Shown: in pieces, positions 24,498 to 32,905 of the stretch | How the letters are laid out: each line of letters starts with the position of its first letter | How positions within the stretch are numbered: the stretch's first letter is position 1 | NCBI RefSeq assembly: GCF_003096715.1 | Contig: NZ_QEOL01000001.1 | Span: 248,001-312,000, forward strand | Direction of reading: 5' to 3' | Length of the DNA stretch: 64,000 nucleotides | From: Paraburkholderia silvatlantica | GTDB lineage: Bacteria > Pseudomonadota > Gammaproteobacteria > Burkholderiales > Burkholderiaceae | Made by a program: the position numbers and the translations under genes | The notes under the pieces: model-generated | Database searches by the model: none | Seen by the model: the letters and a program-made list of their open reading frames with translations, nothing else | Told to the model about the DNA's origin: nothing

Positions 24498-26487
24498 TCC
24501 GGCGGCGCTGCCGCAAGCGGGCGCGCAGGCTCCGCTGCCGGGCGGACTGCCGGACCCGGCGACGCTCGCGCGGCTCGCCAGCGAGTTTTTCAGTACGCTG
24601 CCGGGCAGTGCGGGGGCGCCGGGCGTGGCGGCCGGCAGCGGCGCGGTGGGCGGCGTGCCTTCCGCGCTGCCGGCAGCGGCGCCGATACTCGCCTCGCTCG
24701 GCAATCCCGCGCCGGCGGGCTCGCCGCTCGCGGGGCCTGGCGGCACAGGCACTGGCGTGCCGGGCCTGGAACTGCCGCAAGGCAAGGTGCCGGGCGCCAA
24801 TCTCGCACCTTCCGCACCGACGCATGTGCTCGCGCTCGGCAACCGCACGCCCGCGCTTGCGCCGCATGCGGCCGCTGCGAACGGCCTGCCGGACAACGCG
24901 GTATCGATCGCGCCTGCGCTCGAACCACGCGTGGGGGGCGCGCTGCTTGGCGTGCCTCAGGCGCATGCGGCAGCCGAACCCGCCGGACCCGTACCTGCCG
25001 CCGAGGCGAAAGCCGGGGCCAGCGAGCGCTCGCCGTTCTACTTCGCGGATTCGGCCGGGCACGGCTGGCAGCGCGAGGTGCAGGAGATCGTGGTGCCTGC
25101 ACATGGATTCGCCGCACCGGAGACATTCGGACTGCCAGGCGACGACTCGCTGCGCGAGCTGCTTACGCTCAATCGTCCGGAGTACGGCACGCACGACGGC
25201 GCCGCCCGTTACTTTCTGGCGGAGCGGGAAAACGTCACGTTCAGGAGCGACGTGGCGCGCAGCGCCCATCCGCCGTTCGACGTCAACGCGGTGCGCCGTG
25301 ACTTTCCGATCCTGCAGGAACGCGTGAATGGCAAGCAGCTGGTCTGGTTCGACAATGCCGCCACGACGCACAAGCCGCAGGCCGTGATCGACCGCCTCGC
25401 ATACTTTTATGCGCACGAGAACTCGAACATCCACCGCGCCGCGCATGCACTGGCCGCGCGCGCGACCGATGCCTACGAGCATGCGCGCAAGACGGTGCAG
25501 CGCTTCATCGGCGCTGCGGCACCCGAGGAGATCGTGTTCGTGCGCGGCACGACGGAGGCGATCAACCTGATCGCGAAGTCGTGGGGCATGCAGAACATTG
25601 GCGAGGGCGATGAGATCGTCGTCTCGCATCTGGAGCACCATGCGAACATCGTGCCCTGGCAGCAGCTCGCGGCGTTCAAGGGTGCGAAGCTGCGCGTGAT
25701 TCCCGTCGACGACTCGGGCCAGGTGCTGCTCGAGGAGTATCGCAAGCTGCTCAACGATCGCACGAAAATCGTTTCGGTGACGCAGGTATCGAACGCGCTC
25801 GGCACGGTGGTGCCCGTGCAGGAGATCGTCGAGCTTGCGCATCGCGCGGGCGCGAAAGCGCTCGTCGACGGCGCCCAGTCGATCTCGCACATGCGAGTGG
25901 ACGTGCAGGCGCTCGACGCCGACTTCTTCGTGTTTTCGGGCCACAAGATCTACGGGCCGACCGGTATCGGCGTCGTGTACGGCAAACGCGAGGTGCTCGA
26001 AGCCATGCCGCCATGGCAAGGCGGCGGCAACATGATCCAGGACGTCACGTTCGAAAAAACCGTGTTTCACGGCGCGCCCGCGCGCTTCGAAGCCGGTACC
26101 GGCAATATCGCCGATGCCGTCGGGCTTGGCGCGGCGCTCGACTATGTAAGCCGTATCGGCATCGAGAATATCGCTCGCTACGAGCACGATTTGCTTGCGT
26201 ATGCAACGAGCGTGCTCGCGCCGGTGCCGGGCGTGCGTCTCGTCGGTACGGCGCGCGACAAGGCGAGCGTGCTCTCGTTCGTGCTGAAGGGCTATACGAC
26301 CGAGGAGGTCGGGCAGGCGTTGAGCCGCGAAGGCATTGCCGTGCGCGCAGGGCATCACTGCGCCCAGCCGATCCTGCGGCGCTTCGGCCTCGAGGCGACG
26401 GTGCGGCCTTCGCTTGCGTTCTACAACACCTGCGCGGAGGTCGATACGCTGGTGTCCGTCGTGCGCGATCTGGCGCCACGTCAGTAG
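24472..26487 (+). CDS. Family 2A encapsulin cargo: cysteine desulfurase with long N-terminal targeting region
   Basis: This 671-residue protein has two parts. Residues ~1-265 are Ala/Pro/Gly-rich and low-complexity with short conserved-looking islands (DPATLARLASEFF, 29-41; ERSPFYFADSAGHGW, 185-199), as in cargo targeting regions of this family. Residues ~268-671 are a SufS-type PLP cysteine desulfurase: AATTHKPQAVIDRL, His390 (EHHANI), Asp467 (VDGAQS), PLP-Lys492 (SGHKIYGPTG) and catalytic Cys630 (RAGHHCAQP). It converts cysteine to alanine and an enzyme persulfide. The ATG at 24472 overlaps the shell gene by 26 bases; the frame is open from 24430, but that is shell sequence. All catalytic residues are intact. 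Confidence 0.95.
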   Translation: MTTLTPTVNPAALPQAGAQAPLPGGLPDPATLARLASEFFSTLPGSAGAPGVAAGSGAVGGVPSALPAAAPILASLGNPAPAGSPLAGPGGTGTGVPGLELPQGKVPGANLAPSAPTHVLALGNRTPALAPHAAAANGLPDNAVSIAPALEPRVGGALLGVPQAHAAAEPAGPVPAAEAKAGASERSPFYFADSAGHGWQREVQEIVVPAHGFAAPETFGLPGDDSLRELLTLNRPEYGTHDGAARYFLAERENVTFRSDVARSAHPPFDVNAVRRDFPILQERVNGKQLVWFDNAATTHKPQAVIDRLAYFYAHENSNIHRAAHALAARATDAYEHARKTVQRFIGAAAPEEIVFVRGTTEAINLIAKSWGMQNIGEGDEIVVSHLEHHANIVPWQQLAAFKGAKLRVIPVDDSGQVLLEEYRKLLNDRTKIVSVTQVSNALGTVVPVQEIVELAHRAGAKALVDGAQSISHMRVDVQALDADFFVFSGHKIYGPTGIGVVYGKREVLEAMPPWQGGGNMIQDVTFEKTVFHGAPARFEAGTGNIADAVGLGAALDYVSRIGIENIARYEHDLLAYATSVLAPVPGVRLVGTARDKASVLSFVLKGYTTEEVGQALSREGIAVRAGHHCAQPILRRFGLEATVRPSLAFYNTCAEVDTLVSVVRDLAPRQ

Positions 26488-26521
26488 CGGGGTAGTCGTC
26501 GGGTCATCGAGTCGTTGGATA

Positions 26522-26541
26522 GCGGGGCCGCAAGGCCCCGC
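26522..26541 (+). terminator. Hairpin terminator after the encapsulin cargo gene
   Basis: A perfect 8-base GC stem (GCGGGGCC / GGCCCCGC) closes a GCAA tetraloop 35 bases after the desulfurase stop. The following bases (TTGCATTTGC) are only modestly T-rich. It marks the likely end of the encapsulin transcript before the convergent binding-protein gene. Confidence 0.6.
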
Positions 26542-26748
26542 TTGCATTTGCGCTGCTATTGCGCATCCCGCACGGATGCTTCGACTGCTGCCGGTATGGC
26601 AGCGGTGTGCCCCATCTTCAATCTGCTCAAAGAGCCGCAGCACATCGAAGGCGAATTGCGCCATACGACGCCCGCAAGCGTGGCGGACGAAAAGGTGGCC
26701 TGATCGCGAGTCCCGCTTCCGGTTTCAGCCGGCGGGGTGCAGTCGCGT

Positions 26749-27774
26749 TCAGGCGGAGCGCCAGCGCGCGTCGGCCACGACCAGCTTCTTCGGAATGAGC
26801 TTGAGACCGGAGAAGGTGTCGGCAATCTGCTGCTGGTAGGCGAGCGTAGCGGCATCGATGGGCTGCACGCCATATCCCGCGCGCTTGAGGGCGATTTCGA
26901 GCGTCGGCGCGTCGAGCCCCACGAGAGGCGCAAGCTGCGTGGCCACGGCGGGCACATTGTCGCGCGCCCACGTGTCTACCGCGCCGATCTCGTCGAGCAG
27001 CGCGTGGACGATCGGCGCATGCGCATTCGCGAAGCTCCGGCTCGCGATGTAGTACTGCGTATTGCGCACGAGATTCTCGCCGTTTGCGATCGGGCGCGCG
27101 TTCGCCTGGCGCTCGATTGCCGCGAGGTACGGGTCCCAGATCACCCAGGCGTCGACGCTGCGGCTCGTGAATGCGGCGCGCGCGTCGGCGGGCGCGAGAT
27201 AGATCGGCTGAATATCTTCGTACTTCAGGTTGGCCTTCTCGAGCGCCTTGACGAGCAGATAGTGCACGTTCGAGCCCTTGTTCAGCGCCACGCGCTTGCC
27301 GCGCAGATCGCCGCCCGTACGGATCGGCGAGTCCTGGTGCACGACAATGGCCTCGCCCTGCGGAGCAGGCGGTTCACTCGCGATATAGACGAAATCCACG
27401 CCGCCAGCCTGTGTGAAAATGGGCGGCGTTTCCCCTACCGTGCCGACGTCCACCGCGCCGGCGGCCAGGCCTTCCAGCAGCTGCGGGCCGCCCGGGAACT
27501 CCAGCCACTGCACCGGGAAGCCGAGCGGCGCCAGCCGCTTTTCGAGGGTGCCGCGCGCCTTGAGCACGACGAAGTTGCCGTACTTCTGAAACCCGATGCG
27601 CAGTACCCCGGCGTCCTGTGCGCGCGCGGCGCCGCTTTGCAGCGCCAGCGCGGCCGCGCCTGCGGCGCCCGTTACACCGCGCTGGGCGGCGCCGGCCGCG
27701 GCGAGCGACGCGAGCTTGATCAGTGCCCGTCGCGGGCGGTTCGCAGTGGGGTCGTCATGCTTGTCGATCGACAT
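26749..27774 (-). CDS. Orphan SsuA-like ABC substrate-binding protein
   Basis: A 341-residue exported protein with a long, Ala-rich signal (RRALIKLASLAAAG, residues ~15-28; cleavage probably after ARAQ near residue 53), possibly Tat. The mature part starts VLRIGFQKYGNFVVLKARG, then EFPGGPQLLEGLAAGAVDVG, and has the SsuA triad of blocks GDLRGKRVALNKGSNVH, YLAPADARAAFTSRSVDAWV and IWDPYLAA. No permease or ATPase gene is on the same strand nearby, so it may serve one of the other importers. It is convergent with the encapsulin cluster and divergent from the GntR gene. Confidence 0.87.
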   Translation of the reverse strand: MSIDKHDDPTANRPRRALIKLASLAAAGAAQRGVTGAAGAAALALQSGAARAQDAGVLRIGFQKYGNFVVLKARGTLEKRLAPLGFPVQWLEFPGGPQLLEGLAAGAVDVGTVGETPPIFTQAGGVDFVYIASEPPAPQGEAIVVHQDSPIRTGGDLRGKRVALNKGSNVHYLLVKALEKANLKYEDIQPIYLAPADARAAFTSRSVDAWVIWDPYLAAIERQANARPIANGENLVRNTQYYIASRSFANAHAPIVHALLDEIGAVDTWARDNVPAVATQLAPLVGLDAPTLEIALKRAGYGVQPIDAATLAYQQQIADTFSGLKLIPKKLVVADARWRSA

Positions 27775-28027
27775 GTCTCTTATGCCTCAATGGGAATACG
27801 CTCAACCGGCCGCGCGTGCGCGGCATGGTGTTTCTCACCTTAATGCGTTTCGTCGTCGGCACAACCAAGATATTGTCAGATGCTTATCTCTGAGCCGCTC
27901 ACGATATCTGGATTGCACACATCATTCGTCGGTTTTATTCGTTATCAAGGCGCCAATGCGCGACTACGATGCTTGCATGAAAGCCTCAAGAACGATTTGT
28001 GAGCAGCTCACGAAGGCGAAGTGCGAG

Positions 28028-28771
28028 ATGAACGAAACAGGCATTGCATCCGGCCAGCAGGAACAGAGCGACCTGCCGGCGCTACGCGGCGAGGACGCCT
28101 ACTGGCGAATCCGCCGCGATGTGCTGTCCTGCCGCTTTATGCCTGGCGCGACCCTCACGGAAAGCCAGTTGATGGAGCACTACGGGATCGGCAAAAGCAC
28201 TTGCCGCGTTGCACTCGTGCGGCTTGTTCACGAAGGGTTCATTCGCGCCATGCCGCGCCAGGGCTATCGCGTCGCGCCGATCACATTGCGCGACGTCGAA
28301 GAGGTTTTCGCCCTGCGCGTGCAACTGGAGCCGCTCGCGGCGCGCCTTGCGTGCGGGCGTGTCGACGTCGTGCTGCTGCGCAAGCTGGAAGCGGCTTGCC
28401 GCGTGCCTTACCCCGAGCGTGAGCTATCCGACCAGATCGACGTCTTTCTCGACGCGAACCGCGAGTTCCATCTCGCGATCGCGCAGGCAAGCGGCAACGT
28501 GCGCCTGCACCACACGCTCGCGAACCTGATGGACGAGATGTCGCGCCTTGTCGCGCTTGGCTTCGGCGTGCAGGGCACCAAGCCGGAAATCCGTCACGAC
28601 CATAATTCGATGATCGACGCTTTCGAGACCAACGACGCGCGGCGCGCGGAAACGATCGCGCGCCGGCACATCGAAACTTTTCGCGACATGACAATGGAAA
28701 AGGTCTACGCGAGCCTGTCCAGCTCGGGCGCGTCGCTGCCGGTGTATACCGTTGCGGAGTTGAGAAGGTGA
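28028..28771 (+). CDS. GntR-family transcriptional regulator (FadR/FCD type)
   Basis: A 247-residue regulator with an N-terminal winged helix (LTESQLMEHYGIGKSTCRVA, then LVRLVHEGFIRAMPRQGYRV) and an all-helical FCD effector domain containing a likely metal/ligand His set (ANREFHLAIA, IRHDHNSMIDA, RRHIETFRDM). The start at 28028 is preceded by GAAGG; an in-frame ATG at 27977 would add 17 residues. It overlaps the ATPase gene by four bases and so is the first gene of the operon it likely controls. Confidence 0.85.
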   Translation: MNETGIASGQQEQSDLPALRGEDAYWRIRRDVLSCRFMPGATLTESQLMEHYGIGKSTCRVALVRLVHEGFIRAMPRQGYRVAPITLRDVEEVFALRVQLEPLAARLACGRVDVVLLRKLEAACRVPYPERELSDQIDVFLDANREFHLAIAQASGNVRLHHTLANLMDEMSRLVALGFGVQGTKPEIRHDHNSMIDAFETNDARRAETIARRHIETFRDMTMEKVYASLSSSGASLPVYTVAELRR

Positions 28772-29511
28772 CAACAACGGCCATTTCGGTGCGGGGCATC
28801 GGTAAATATTTCGGATCGCTAAGCGTACTCGAGAATATCCAGTTCGACATCGGAGAGGGCGAAATCGTCGCGCTGCTCGGCGCCTCGGGCTGCGGCAAGA
28901 GCACATTGCTCAACATCGTCGCGGGCCTGGCCGGTGCCGATTCGGGCGAACTGTGGCTGTACGGCGAGTGCGCCGCGCCTGGCAATGGGCGGCACTCGCT
29001 TTCGTACATGTTCCAGGAAGACCGGCTGCTGCCGTGGCGTACGGTGCGAGCCAACGCGGAGTTCGCGCTCGAATCGGCTCGCCCGCGCCTTGCGGCCCAT
29101 GTGCGGCGCGAGCGCGCGGCGGCCGTGCTCGACATGGTGGGTCTCGCCGCGTTTGCCGAATACCACCCGCATCAATTGTCGGGCGGCATGCGAAGTCGCG
29201 TGGCGCTGGCGCGCAGCCTTGTGAGCGAGCCCCGCATCTTGCTGATGGACGAGCCGTTCTCGAAGCTTGACCCGCAAACGCGCGCGCAGATGCACGCCGA
29301 AGTGCTGCGGCTGCGCGCGTTGCGCCCGACCACGATCCTCTTCGTCACGCACGATGTGGAGGAGGCCATCGTACTTGCCGACCGCGTGATCGTGCTTGCG
29401 CCGCGCCCCGGGCGCGTACGCGAGATCGTGCCCGTCAACCTGCCGCGCCCGCGAAGCGCGACCGACGCCGATGTCTCGGAAGCAATCCGCCGCCTCCGCT
29501 TGCTGATATGA
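28768..29511 (+). CDS. Sulfonate/taurine-type ABC transporter ATP-binding protein
   Basis: A 247-residue importer ATPase beginning with GTG at 28768, overlapping the GntR stop (GTGA), with GGAG eight bases upstream. Walker A GASGCGKST (38-46), the Q-loop SYMFQEDRLLPWRTV, signature LSGGM and Walker B ILLMDEPFSKLDPQT place it with SsuB/TauB/NrtD. It is followed with overlap by the permease and then the binding protein. Confidence 0.87.
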   Translation: MTTTAISVRGIGKYFGSLSVLENIQFDIGEGEIVALLGASGCGKSTLLNIVAGLAGADSGELWLYGECAAPGNGRHSLSYMFQEDRLLPWRTVRANAEFALESARPRLAAHVRRERAAAVLDMVGLAAFAEYHPHQLSGGMRSRVALARSLVSEPRILLMDEPFSKLDPQTRAQMHAEVLRLRALRPTTILFVTHDVEEAIVLADRVIVLAPRPGRVREIVPVNLPRPRSATDADVSEAIRRLRLLI

Positions 29512-30326
29512 GCCTGATGCAATCCACTACCGTGCGCCGCCAGGGCCCTTCGATGCCTGCTTTGCTTTCCCGTTCGTTCGTTTCGCTCGCCGCGCAGCGC
29601 GTGGTGCTCGTGGTCCTGCTCCTGGGCGTCTGGTGGATCGCGGCGCGGCGCATGCCCGTCTTCGTGATGCCGGGCCCCGAGCGGGTCGCGCAGGCGCTTG
29701 TCAAGTTGCTGCACTCGCCCTCGTTCTTCCGCGATCTCGGCGCGACGCTCTACCGCGTGCTGGCCGGCTTCGCGCTCGCGGCCGTGGTGGGTGCGCCACT
29801 CGGCGTGGCTCTTGGCGCAAGCCCGCGCGCGGCGCGCTTTTTCGAGCCGTTGCTGGCGATCGTGAACACGGTCTCATCGGCGATCTGGGCCGTGTTCGCG
29901 ATCATCTGGTTCGGCATTTCGAACGCGACGACGATATTCGTTGTCTTCATGACCGCCATGCCGCTGATCCTGACCAACGTATGGCAGGGTGCGTTGACCG
30001 TCGATGCGCAGCACGTCGAACTCGCACGAAGCCTGCGTTTTTCGCCCGCGCAGATCATGCGCAAGATCTACCTGCCGACCATCCTGCCGCACTTTTTCGC
30101 GGGCGCGAGGCTCGCATTCGGCTTCGGCTGGCGCGTCTCGCTCGTGGCGGAGACGATCGGCTCGTCGGACGGCATTGGCTACAGGCTGCGCCAGGCTGCC
30201 GATCTCGTGCAAACGGATCAGGTGTTCGCCTGGACCGTGACGCTCGTCGTGCTGATGCTGCTGCTCGAAGCGGGCGTGCTGAAGCCGATCGAACGCCGCC
30301 TCTTTCGCTGGAAGCGCACGGCCTGA
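29508..30326 (+). CDS. Sulfonate/taurine-type ABC transporter permease
   Basis: A 272-residue BPD_transp_1 permease; the ATG at 29508 overlaps the ATPase stop by four bases. About six hydrophobic segments are present, and the EAA loop reads ELARSLRFSPAQIMRKIYLP. The C-terminal RLFRWKRTA tail is typical of this group. Works with the ATPase at 28768 and the binding protein at 30354. Confidence 0.87.
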   Translation: MSLMQSTTVRRQGPSMPALLSRSFVSLAAQRVVLVVLLLGVWWIAARRMPVFVMPGPERVAQALVKLLHSPSFFRDLGATLYRVLAGFALAAVVGAPLGVALGASPRAARFFEPLLAIVNTVSSAIWAVFAIIWFGISNATTIFVVFMTAMPLILTNVWQGALTVDAQHVELARSLRFSPAQIMRKIYLPTILPHFFAGARLAFGFGWRVSLVAETIGSSDGIGYRLRQAADLVQTDQVFAWTVTLVVLMLLLEAGVLKPIERRLFRWKRTA

Positions 30327-30353
30327 ATTTAACCGACTACGGGGAATAGCACC

Positions 30354-31352
30354 ATGCAAATGACAAAACACATCAAGCGGGCGGCTGCCGCAGCGCTGGT
30401 CGCAGCCGCTTGCGCGTTCGCCGCGCAAGCGGCGCTCGCCGACACCGTTCGGATCGGCTACTGGACGAGCGGCGTGAGCCTCGGCTTCGGCGCGGTGCTC
30501 GAGGCGAAGCCCTTCCTGCAGCAACGAGGGCTCGACGTGCAGTTCGTGCGCTTCGCCGACGTCAATGCGCCGAACCGGGCGCTCGCGGCCGGTGCCATCG
30601 ACTTCGCGTTTGCGGCGCCGGCATCTGCCGTGTTTAGCTCCGCTTCGCAGGGCGCGCCGTTGCGCATCGTTCTTGCGACTCAGCCTGCCGATGTCGCTTT
30701 CGTCGCGCCCGAAGACTCGCCTATCCGTTCGTTCGCCGACCTGCGCGGCAAGAAGGTTGGCATGTCGCCGCCGGGAAGCTCGGTCGCATCGATCGCAACC
30801 GCTGTGTTGCAAGGCAACTACGGCATTCGCAGCACCGACTTCTCGATCGTGCCGGGCAACGAGGGGCGCCTCGCCCAGTTCCTTGCGCAAAAACAGGTCG
30901 ATGCGGCGGCGGTGCGCACGATCACCGTGGCGCAGTTGAAGGACCTGAAGGTGCGCCAGCTCGGCACGTTCGGCGACGAGTGGAAGAAGCTTACGAAAAG
31001 CGACGCCGTGCCGTATATCGGCGTGAGCGCGGTGCGCGCGGACTGGCTCGCACAGCATCCGGCCGACGCGGCGAAGCTGGTCGCCGGCTTGCGCGCCGCG
31101 CTGCAATGGGGCGCCGCACACCACAGTGACGTTTCGGCGATCCTGCAGAAGAGCGCGAACCTTCCTGCGGCCGATGCCGATGCCTACGCGGCGCGCTGGT
31201 CCGAGATCAACCGAGTGAGCTTCGAGCCGGCCGACATCGAGACCTTGCAGCACGAGCACAAGATCTTTGTCGACGGCGGCGTGATTCAAGGTGAGTTGCC
31301 TGCCGGTCTTTTCGACACCGCGCCTTACACCGCCTCGCGATCCATTCAGTAA
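30354..31352 (+). CDS. ABC transporter substrate-binding protein (SsuA/TauA-like)
   Basis: A 332-residue periplasmic protein with a Sec signal (cleavage near AALA-DTV, residue ~29). The mature start VRIGYWTSGVSLGFGAVLEA and the segments DVNAPNRALAAGAIDFAFAA, SFADLRGKKVGMSPPGSS and EGRLAQFLAQKQVDAAAVRT fit the NMT1/SsuA fold. It closes the GntR-ATPase-permease-SBP operon. Only 40 bases separate it from the MDR oxidoreductase, so read-through into the next operon is likely. Confidence 0.87.
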   Translation: MQMTKHIKRAAAAALVAAACAFAAQAALADTVRIGYWTSGVSLGFGAVLEAKPFLQQRGLDVQFVRFADVNAPNRALAAGAIDFAFAAPASAVFSSASQGAPLRIVLATQPADVAFVAPEDSPIRSFADLRGKKVGMSPPGSSVASIATAVLQGNYGIRSTDFSIVPGNEGRLAQFLAQKQVDAAAVRTITVAQLKDLKVRQLGTFGDEWKKLTKSDAVPYIGVSAVRADWLAQHPADAAKLVAGLRAALQWGAAHHSDVSAILQKSANLPAADADAYAARWSEINRVSFEPADIETLQHEHKIFVDGGVIQGELPAGLFDTAPYTASRSIQ

Positions 31353-31392
31353 CCCAAATCTATTCAAGTCGGCATTCATTCGGAGTCCAGAT

Positions 31393-32421
31393 ATGGCAGT
31401 TTCCCTTCCTTCCACCATGAAGGCGCTCGTGCTGCGCGCGCACGGCGACCTCGACCAGCTCGAGGTCGTGAGCGATAAGCCCGTGCCGCAGGCCGGGGCG
31501 GACGGCGTGGTGATCCGCGTGCGCGCCTCGTCGTTCAACTATCACGACGTCTTCACGGTGAAGGGCATGCCGGGCATCAAGGTGCCGCTGCCGGTCGTGA
31601 TCGGCCTCGACATGGCTGGCGAGATCGTCGCAATCGGCGAGGGCGTGCAAGGCTGGAAAATTGGCGCGCGCGTGCTCGTGAACCCGCTCAACCGCGAGAA
31701 GGGGCTGATGGGCGAGATGCTGGACGGGGGCATGGCGGAATATTGCGCCGTCTCGGCCGCGCAATTGATCCCGCTGCCCGATGCGGTGAGCTTCGAGGCG
31801 GCCTCGGCGCTGCCGGTTGCGTATGGCACGGCGCATCGCATGCTCATCACGCACCAGACCGTGAAAGCCGGCGACCGCGTGCTGATTCTCGGCGCGAGCG
31901 GCGGCGTGGGGACGGCCTCGCTGCTGCTCGCGAAGCAACTCGGCGCCGAGGTGATCGCCTGCGCGGGCAGCGACGAAAAGGCCGCGCAACTGAAGGCGCT
32001 CGGTGCCGACCACGTCGTCAATTACCGCACGACCGACTTCTCGAAGTGGGCGATCGCGCAGTACGGCAAACCGCAGCGGCGCAGCCAGGAAGGGGGCGTG
32101 GACGTGCTCGTCAACTTCACGGGAGGCGAAACCTGGGTGCCTTCGCTCAAGTGTGTCAGGCGTGGCGGCACGGTGCTCGTATGCGGCGCGACGGCGGGTC
32201 ACGACCCGAAGGAAGATCTGCGCTACATCTGGAGTTTCGAGCTGAAGGTGATCGGCTCGAACAGCTTCTACGACGACAATCTGCGCGCGCTGCTCGCGCA
32301 GATCGCGCGCGGCAAGCTCACGCCCGCCATCGACCGCGTGTTGCCCCTCGAAGGGGCGGCGGAGGGCTTGCGCCTGATCCGCGACCGCGAGGTGCTGGGC
32401 AAGATCGTCGTCACACCGTAA
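31393..32421 (+). CDS. MDR-family NAD(P)-dependent oxidoreductase (quinone reductase-like)
   Basis: A 342-residue medium-chain dehydrogenase/reductase. The nucleotide loop is ILGASGGVGTASLLLAKQLG, and FNYHDVFTVKG with IGLDMAGEIVAIGEGVQGW are the family's N-terminal blocks. The Cys residues that bind structural zinc are absent, so it is closer to quinone or enoyl reductases than to zinc alcohol dehydrogenases. ATG at 31393 has CGGAG nine bases upstream; the longer frame overlaps the binding-protein gene. It opens a run of acyl-CoA-related genes and may reduce an enoyl or quinoid intermediate. Confidence 0.82.
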   Translation: MAVSLPSTMKALVLRAHGDLDQLEVVSDKPVPQAGADGVVIRVRASSFNYHDVFTVKGMPGIKVPLPVVIGLDMAGEIVAIGEGVQGWKIGARVLVNPLNREKGLMGEMLDGGMAEYCAVSAAQLIPLPDAVSFEAASALPVAYGTAHRMLITHQTVKAGDRVLILGASGGVGTASLLLAKQLGAEVIACAGSDEKAAQLKALGADHVVNYRTTDFSKWAIAQYGKPQRRSQEGGVDVLVNFTGGETWVPSLKCVRRGGTVLVCGATAGHDPKEDLRYIWSFELKVIGSNSFYDDNLRALLAQIARGKLTPAIDRVLPLEGAAEGLRLIRDREVLGKIVVTP

Positions 32422-32443
32422 TCGGGGCATGGAGAGAACACAC

Positions 32444-32905
32444 ATGAATCAGGCAGTTAACCCAACGGCATTGCCGACAGCCGAGGACGTGGAGGCGCGT
32501 CTGCGCCGTGGGCCGTATCACGAATGGCTCGGGCTGAAGGTCGTCGCGGTGGCCGACGGCGAGATCGAACTCACTGCGACGTGGCGCGAGGAGTGGGTCG
32601 TGAACCCTGAGAAGCGCTACACGCATGGCGGCATTCTGGCCGCGCTGGTCGACCTGGCCGCCGACTGGGCGCTCGTTTCGAAGACCGGGCGCGGGGTGCC
32701 GACAATCGACCTGCGCGTCGATTACCATCGCGCGACGCTGCCGGGCGACCTGCGCGTGAAGGGCAAGGTGATCCGCTTCGGCGCGCAGATCGCGACGGCC
32801 GAGGCGCAGGTATTCGACGCGGACGGCAAACTCGTCGCGAGCGGCCGCGGCGCCTATTCCACCGCCGGCGCAGCCGCACCCGCGCCGCAGCCGGATCGCC
32901 CGTGA
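32444..32905 (+). CDS. Hotdog-fold thioesterase, PaaI-like
   Basis: A 153-residue hotdog protein (4HBT/PaaI). Marks are YHEWLGLKVVAVADGEIELT, the active-site helix RYTHGGILAALVDLAADWAL and PTIDLRVDYHRATLPGDLRV. It likely hydrolyses an acyl-CoA or aryl-CoA thioester. The start at 32444 follows GGAGAG; an ATG at 32429 would add five residues. Its stop overlaps the next start (TGATG). Confidence 0.83.
   Translation: MNQAVNPTALPTAEDVEARLRRGPYHEWLGLKVVAVADGEIELTATWREEWVVNPEKRYTHGGILAALVDLAADWALVSKTGRGVPTIDLRVDYHRATLPGDLRVKGKVIRFGAQIATAEAQVFDADGKLVASGRGAYSTAGAAAPAPQPDRP

Noticed and set aside
24364..26664. 766-codon minus-strand frame opposite the cysteine desulfurase
   Set aside because: It mirrors a strongly conserved gene on the plus strand and shows the His/Arg-rich composition of a GC-rich antisense frame.
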